64,000 nt of DNA from Paenibacillus peoriae KCTC 3763 (GTDB taxonomy: Bacteria; Bacillota; Bacilli; Paenibacillales; Paenibacillaceae): NCBI RefSeq assembly GCF_000236805.1, contig NZ_AGFX01000015.1, positions 1 through 64,000 on the forward strand, in the 5' to 3' direction. Below the pieces are notes generated by a model. That model was not told where the DNA came from. It searched no databases and worked only from the letters and a program-made list of their open reading frames with translations. The translations under genes and the position numbers were made by a program. Positions 59,495-64,000 of the stretch are shown piece by piece. How positions within the stretch are numbered: position 1 is the stretch's first letter; each line of letters starts with the position of its first letter.

Positions 59495-60477
59495 AGCTTT
59501 TTTGGCGTGACCATCTTTCACTGGTCATTTTTAATATCATCCAGCTTTTTCTTGTGTTAAGTATTTATTGGCTGGATGGCTATCGTGACTTGTCGACGGC
59601 CCTGTATTCCGTCTTTTTTGGGTTCTCCCTATTGCTGGTCTATTTGCTGTTCCGGTACATTATGTATTCTGGTTTATATCGAATATTGTCCACTGCCAAC
59701 ATTAGAGATTTAGATGAGCTTATTCAGATGAAGGTACTTAATCCGCTGGCATCATCTTTACAGCATTTGCTTTTACAATATTACCGATTGTATCAGTCCC
59801 GAATTCATCAGTTAGAGCATCAGCAGCGCGATCATATTACGTTTATTAATCAATGGGTCCACCAGATGAAAACTCCTCTTTCTATTATTCATTTAATCCT
59901 CAAAGGAAAAATAGATCCCGAATCGGATCAGATCCACGATGAGATTGATCGAATGGGTAAAGGGCTGGACATGATTTTGTATATGTCACGATTGGAGTCC
60001 TTTGAGCCTGACTTTCATGTGGAGCCTGTTATATTACGCAAACTGGTTAATGAAGTGATTTATGATAACAAAAGACTATTGATTCGCAACGAAATTTATC
60101 CTTCCATTGAAGTGGACGACCAGTTGAGTGTAATTACTGATGCCAAGTGGCTAAGATTTATACTTAACCAATTGGTGACCAATTCGGTGAAATACTCTTC
60201 AGGTCATGCCCACAGTCTGAAACTGATGTCTGACGTAAGAGATCATGTGATTGTGTTGAAGGTACAGGATGAGGGGATTGGTATCCCTAAAAAAGATGTA
60301 GACCGGGTATTTGAGGCTTATTACACAGGTGAAAATGGACGGAAGTATAGTGAATCAACCGGGATGGGACTCTATTTGGTGTCTGAAATCTGTAAAAGGC
60401 TGGATCATAACATTCAATTGAACTCGACGGTTGGTGAAGGGACAACGGTTCAGATCCTGTTTTCAATGCGCAAATAA
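59491..60477 (+). CDS. Bce-type intramembrane-sensing histidine kinase
   Basis: 328 residues from GTG 59491, behind GAGGAGGAAG. Two membrane helices (about 9-28 and 36-56) are joined by a very short outer loop, as in intramembrane-sensing kinases that sense through a partner ABC transporter. The H-box is FINQWVHQMKTPLS, and the ATP-binding boxes are NQLVTNSVKYSS (N), DEGIGIPKKD (G1) and GMGLYLVSEIC (G2). It probably detects flux through the transporter encoded at 60579-63339 rather than the peptide itself. Confidence 0.9.
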   Translation: MKLFWRDHLSLVIFNIIQLFLVLSIYWLDGYRDLSTALYSVFFGFSLLLVYLLFRYIMYSGLYRILSTANIRDLDELIQMKVLNPLASSLQHLLLQYYRLYQSRIHQLEHQQRDHITFINQWVHQMKTPLSIIHLILKGKIDPESDQIHDEIDRMGKGLDMILYMSRLESFEPDFHVEPVILRKLVNEVIYDNKRLLIRNEIYPSIEVDDQLSVITDAKWLRFILNQLVTNSVKYSSGHAHSLKLMSDVRDHVIVLKVQDEGIGIPKKDVDRVFEAYYTGENGRKYSESTGMGLYLVSEICKRLDHNIQLNSTVGEGTTVQILFSMRK

Positions 60478-60483
60478 GAAACC

Positions 60484-60548
60484 TTACAACACATTTAAGG
60501 TTTTTGTAATGTTAACCGATCGACTCTCTTATCCAGATGGATTATGAT
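60484..60548 (+). promoter_or_regulatory. Response-regulator box 2 and promoter before the ABC genes
   Basis: TTACAA (60484-60489), 14 bases, TTGTAA (60504-60509), again preceded by GAAACC. TATGAT (60543-60548) starts 34 bases after the box, exactly as in box 1. It separates the ABC genes from the two-component genes as an inducible unit. Confidence 0.68.
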
Positions 60549-60578
60549 CATGGCATAAGAAAAGGAAAGGAATGAATT

Positions 60579-61358
60579 ATGGAGATTGTACGAATGGATC
60601 AAGTCACCAAAATATACTATGGCAAGGTTCCCCACCGAGCCCTCAACAATATCCATTTAACGATCAAGCAAGGGGAGTTTGTCGGCATTATGGGTCCGTC
60701 TGGTAGTGGGAAGACAACATTATTAAACATGATTTCGATCATTGATATGCCGACTTCTGGCGAGGTATGCATTAGAGGGGAAAACCCACATCTGCTCAAG
60801 AAGGATAAGCTGGCTTTATTTCGCCGCAAAGAGCTGGGACTTGTATTTCAGGACTATAATTTGCTGGAAACCCTCACTTTGGGAGAGAACATACTGTTTC
60901 CTCTGATGCTGAATAAAAAAGGATTAAAGGAAATGGAACACAAACTGGAAGAGGTAGCGAAAAAACTGAATATTACAGATATTTTGGACAAACGGCCTTA
61001 TGAGGTGTCAGGGGGACAAAAGCAACGGGCAGCTATAGCCAGGGCCATTATTCACTCTCCTTCACTCCTGCTCGCAGATGAACCAACTGGCAATCTCGAT
61101 TCCAAGTCTTCACGAGTTGTGATGGAGATGCTGGAACTTATCCATCGTGTAGACTATTCCACAATCGTGCTGGTAACACACGGGGCATTGGAAGCCAGTT
61201 ATTGCGATCGAGTTATTTTTATTAAAGATGGTGAGTTATATAATGAAATCCACCGTAGTCATAGCCAGCAAATATTTTTTCAGGAAATCATAGATATGCT
61301 CTCCTTTCTGGGGGGAAGTAGACATGCACATGAGCTTTCGTCTGTTGGCATGGAATAA
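60579..61358 (+). CDS. Bce-type ABC transporter ATPase
   Basis: 259 residues. Walker A GPSGSGKTT, Q-loop VFQDYNLLETLT, signature VSGGQKQRAAIARA, Walker B LLLADEPTGNLDS and H-loop VTHG. It is of the MacB/BceA class. ATG 60579 follows AAGGAAAGG. It overlaps the permease gene by 35 bases. Together they should remove cell-wall-active peptide antibiotics from their lipid targets. Confidence 0.92.
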   Translation: MEIVRMDQVTKIYYGKVPHRALNNIHLTIKQGEFVGIMGPSGSGKTTLLNMISIIDMPTSGEVCIRGENPHLLKKDKLALFRRKELGLVFQDYNLLETLTLGENILFPLMLNKKGLKEMEHKLEEVAKKLNITDILDKRPYEVSGGQKQRAAIARAIIHSPSLLLADEPTGNLDSKSSRVVMEMLELIHRVDYSTIVLVTHGALEASYCDRVIFIKDGELYNEIHRSHSQQIFFQEIIDMLSFLGGSRHAHELSSVGME

Positions 61359-63339
61359 TCTCAAACGCAATGCACGTGCTTACGTTCCTTATTATTTAAG
61401 CAGCTCTCTGATCATTTCGATTTTTTTCGTATATGCGATATTTGTTTTTCACCCGGATGTCTCAGATGCAATTACAGCAGTTAATGTAAAAAAGGGATTG
61501 CAGGTTGCAGATGTATTGATCTTTGTGTTTTCCTTTTTCTTCGTATTATACACAAACAATATTTTTGTTGCTGCACGAAAAAAAGAATTTGGTATATTGA
61601 CTATTTTGGGGACACATCACAGACAAATTTATTTTTTGGTCGCTTATGAAAATCTGATGATTGGCTTTATATCCTTGGTTACCGGGATTATTGGAGGGTT
61701 TGTTTCAGCGAAGTTCTTTCTGCTTTTGGGCTCCAGTGTAACAGGGCTTTATTTAACATTTTATTTTCCTTGGAAGGCATTGGCTTTCACAGTGGTTGGC
61801 TTTATGTTTTTGTTTATATTGATCTCACTGGTGTCTGTTTTCTTCATACGCCAATTTAAATTACAGCAGCTTTTTAGCAGGGTTCCTCAACTCAAAAAAG
61901 AATCTAAAGCTTCATGGAGCCTGTCCCTTCTTGCCATAGGGTTAATAGGAGCGGCTGTATATTTAATGAAACTTGATTTTCCACCATCTATTTATCTGGC
62001 ACCGTATCGTTTAGGGACTCTGTCTTTTTATATGCTGCACTATTCAGTCGGAGATACATTTAAATATACAATTGTAATGGGGTTTGTTGGCATTTACTTG
62101 TTTTACAGCCAATTATGTGTACTATTCATTCAATTGCTTAGAGCTAACCGGAAATGGTGTTGGAGCGGAACCCGTTTGTTATGGTTATCTGAGGTCACAT
62201 ACAAAATTAGGAATAACGCCTGGCTGTTTTCATTGATTACCCTAATTTCTATCGTCTCCTGTGTAGGAGCAGCGTCAACTTTTGACTCAATGCAGAAGCA
62301 AAAAAGCTTTCTTCGGGAGCAGTCTTATTCATTCGCATTTTTTTCTGATGATGTAAGTTCCGTAGGGCTTGAAAAAGAGATTGACCAAAATTTTTATAAT
62401 GCCGGGGTGAAATACTCGAAAAGTGAAGTACTGATCTTTCCCTTTCGTGAACAGATCGCGTCTGTGATGAAACAATCGGGCTATGAAGCTCTTGCCTCCA
62501 GGTTTAAGGAACTGAAACAGGCACCTGCGCTTCGGGATCATCAAGGTTTTTTCATTTTTGATTCAAACGAGATGTCTTTAGAAGAAAAGAAAACCTTTTT
62601 TGAAAAGAAGCTTACTTACAATCAGGGGAAATCTCAGATCATGAATATTCAGATTATGGATACTCAGATGATAGAGCATAACATGCAGTTTGATGGAAGC
62701 ATCATCTCTGAACTAGGAGGAAGGCTACTTATTGTTCCAGATCGAACTTACGACCATTTAGTGGAACAACGTTATTTCAATGTTCCGTTGCCATACAAAT
62801 CTGTTTTCTATTTTGTGCCAAAATGGAAGAATGGCCAACTTTCCTTGGAAACTTCTGAAACTCAAGAGGAGGTTGCGTTGTATTCCATGTTGGCTAACAA
62901 GGTGAATAAAGGGGTGTTTTTCTCCAGAGCAGTGGATTACTTGACAACGGATATGGATATGGAAATTAGTAAATTTATTGCTGGATTTATCGCCATCATT
63001 ATGTTAGCAAGCACGGTAAGCCTACTGTATTTCAGATTGTATGTAGATCTTCAACGGGATGAGGAAATATACCGGACTCTCTCCAAAATCGGATTAAGTG
63101 CCAGTGAAATGAGACGGTCTGCGGTCAGACAAATTGCATTCCTATTCCTTTTGCCATTAGTGGTGTCATCCATAGGAATAGTGCCTTGTCTAGTGATGCC
63201 AGAAGCGTCAGGTATATATTTAGTATCATTCTATCTTACACTTATTCAGATTATGCTTTGCTTTTGGGCAATCCAGTTCTGTTCCTTTCTTATTGTACGT
63301 TTCCTGTACCTTCGCCAATTGGATTTAAAGATGCTGTAA
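61324..63339 (+). CDS. Bce-type ABC permease (FtsX family)
   Basis: 671 residues with about ten membrane segments. The first helix is at 18-38, and further segments run to about residue 310. A large outer domain (about 315-550) lies between segments VII and VIII, as is usual for BceB-like permeases, and two FtsX-like segments follow near the C-terminus. ATG 61324 is six bases after GGGGGGAAG; ATG 61330 is an alternative. The outer domain decides which peptide is recognised in this family. Confidence 0.9.
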   Translation: MHMSFRLLAWNNLKRNARAYVPYYLSSSLIISIFFVYAIFVFHPDVSDAITAVNVKKGLQVADVLIFVFSFFFVLYTNNIFVAARKKEFGILTILGTHHRQIYFLVAYENLMIGFISLVTGIIGGFVSAKFFLLLGSSVTGLYLTFYFPWKALAFTVVGFMFLFILISLVSVFFIRQFKLQQLFSRVPQLKKESKASWSLSLLAIGLIGAAVYLMKLDFPPSIYLAPYRLGTLSFYMLHYSVGDTFKYTIVMGFVGIYLFYSQLCVLFIQLLRANRKWCWSGTRLLWLSEVTYKIRNNAWLFSLITLISIVSCVGAASTFDSMQKQKSFLREQSYSFAFFSDDVSSVGLEKEIDQNFYNAGVKYSKSEVLIFPFREQIASVMKQSGYEALASRFKELKQAPALRDHQGFFIFDSNEMSLEEKKTFFEKKLTYNQGKSQIMNIQIMDTQMIEHNMQFDGSIISELGGRLLIVPDRTYDHLVEQRYFNVPLPYKSVFYFVPKWKNGQLSLETSETQEEVALYSMLANKVNKGVFFSRAVDYLTTDMDMEISKFIAGFIAIIMLASTVSLLYFRLYVDLQRDEEIYRTLSKIGLSASEMRRSAVRQIAFLFLLPLVVSSIGIVPCLVMPEASGIYLVSFYLTLIQIMLCFWAIQFCSFLIVRFLYLRQLDLKML

Positions 63340-63368
63340 AGAACAATGAGCTGTGTGTAAAGAAATAG

Positions 63369-63397
63369 CAGAAGGGCAGGATTCTACCTCCCTTCTG
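63369..63397 (+). terminator. Hairpin after the permease gene
   Basis: CAGAAGGG (63369-63376) pairs with CCCTTCTG (63390-63397), with AGG/CCT inside. There is no T-run, so it is a weak terminator candidate. Confidence 0.45.
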
Positions 63398-63484
63398 GAA
63401 TTTGCAAGGATGTAGAAGAAGATCGAAAATTCGTATAACAATGTATTGATATAATGATGTGAGATTTAGAAAGAGGAGGTTACT

Positions 63485-64000
63485 ATGAAAAAACGTATTT
63501 TAATTTTATTGCTGTTAGCCTTGTCGGCTAGCTCTTTTTCAGCGTTCTTTGTTCAAGCGGAGGAGGGACAGCAGCAGGCTAGCAAAGCAAGTGTGAAATT
63601 AACACTGAGTCAAGCCCAGCAATGGGCACGATCCAATAGCTTTAGCTTGAAGGAAGCCCAACAAACGATAGATCGCAACCGAATTATGCTGAAAAATGCA
63701 GGTAAGAACCTGGATTTCATTCCAGCAGGTACGGGCAACAGTGGAGAGGATGCGGCTAGTAGCTCAGCATGGAAGGGGTATGCCTCATCGACGGTTTCTT
63801 ATTTGGAATCCAAAAAGCAAATCGAACTTGCCCAAGATCAGACAGACTACACGACAATGAAAAATTATTATGATGTACTTCTGGCTGATAACAAAGTGAA
63901 GGGTAGTGAGGATGCACTTGCGCTTGCGTTATTGGAGGAAAAAGCTGCTGAGGCGAAGGCTAACCGTGGAAAAATTTCGCCAGGTGATAAAAGCACCATT
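63485..64000 (+). CDS. Secreted TolC-family protein (3' partial)
   Basis: 172 residues before the window ends. GAGGAGG precedes ATG 63485. A signal peptide is clear (MKKRILILLLLALSASSFS, then cleavage near VQAEE). The mature part begins LTLSQAQQWARSNSFSLKEAQ, the pattern of TolC-family helical proteins, and continues as long amphipathic helices (SYLESKKQIELAQDQTDY; LALALLEEKAAEAKANRGK). In Gram-negatives such proteins form outer-membrane channels. Relatives in Paenibacillus often lie beside MacA/HlyD-type adaptors. Its role in a single-membrane cell is unknown. Confidence 0.75.
   Translation, partial: MKKRILILLLLALSASSFSAFFVQAEEGQQQASKASVKLTLSQAQQWARSNSFSLKEAQQTIDRNRIMLKNAGKNLDFIPAGTGNSGEDAASSSAWKGYASSTVSYLESKKQIELAQDQTDYTTMKNYYDVLLADNKVKGSEDALALALLEEKAAEAKANRGKISPGDKSTI

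Overview
The window looks like a Gram-positive chromosome of the Paenibacillus polymyxa type. The reasons are purine-rich ribosome binding sites with many GTG and TTG starts, many hairpin/T-run terminators, a LicR/PTS-type beta-glucoside operon, a Bce-type two-component/ABC module, and a large iturin-like PKS-NRPS assembly line. The species is inferred from gene families, not from any marker gene.

Bases 1-1938 are the last part of one NRPS gene, and 2765-27347 are a second, co-directional cluster. Its order is trans malonyl-CoA acyltransferase (2765), a 4224-residue acyl ligase/KS/aminotransferase/NRPS hybrid (3963), two one-module NRPSs (16662 and 21336) and an MFS exporter (26094). The start matches the iturin/mycosubtilin order, so a beta-amino fatty acid should be made first. 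The peptide part is short and odd. The first NRPS module keeps only a remnant of its A domain. The second has a glycine-like code followed by an E domain with HH replaced by DP. The third has an Orn/Dab-like code with an intact E domain. The fourth has a Val-like code. No thioesterase is present. The last synthetase, and also the upstream NRPS, ends with a GGHS-type carrier domain, a segment of about 130 unrecognised residues, and a C/E-superfamily domain whose core reads SHIIFDATS. That fits the SHxxxDxxS/T signature of fungal terminal condensation-like (CT) cyclases. This possible TE-less release system is the most interesting object in the window.

From 27.5 to 37.7 kb lie housekeeping and stress genes: an AlkC-type DNA glycosylase, an MbcS-like acyl-CoA synthetase, an M29 aminopeptidase, a lipoprotein, and a small persulfide-handling locus (TusA-rhodanese, DsrE-like, CstR) with a palindromic operator over its promoter. 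A PLP decarboxylase and two gene remnants (TetR C-terminus, PHP domain) follow.

From 37.7 to 46.8 kb is a beta-glucoside PTS operon (divergent LicR-like activator, EIIB, EIIC, EIIA, a GH1 enzyme, a YczE-like membrane protein). A 167-bp palindromic repeat lies between EIIC and EIIA. The GH1 enzyme has Gln where the acid/base Glu is expected, as in plant myrosinases. A TetR regulator, an orphan ECF-like sigma factor and an AraC regulator follow. The AraC gene is divergent from a three-gene carbohydrate operon (DUF5107-TPR protein, cellulase-like GH-A enzyme, GH35 beta-galactosidase; 46.9-54.0 kb).

From 54 to 64 kb are a TetR/MFS pair with a repeated operator, GNAT, HAD and YggS-family genes, and a Bce-type module (42-residue membrane peptide, response regulator, kinase, ATPase, permease). 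Two copies of the same inverted repeat, TTACAA-N14-TTGTAA, sit before the small peptide and before the ABC genes. The window ends inside a secreted TolC-family gene.
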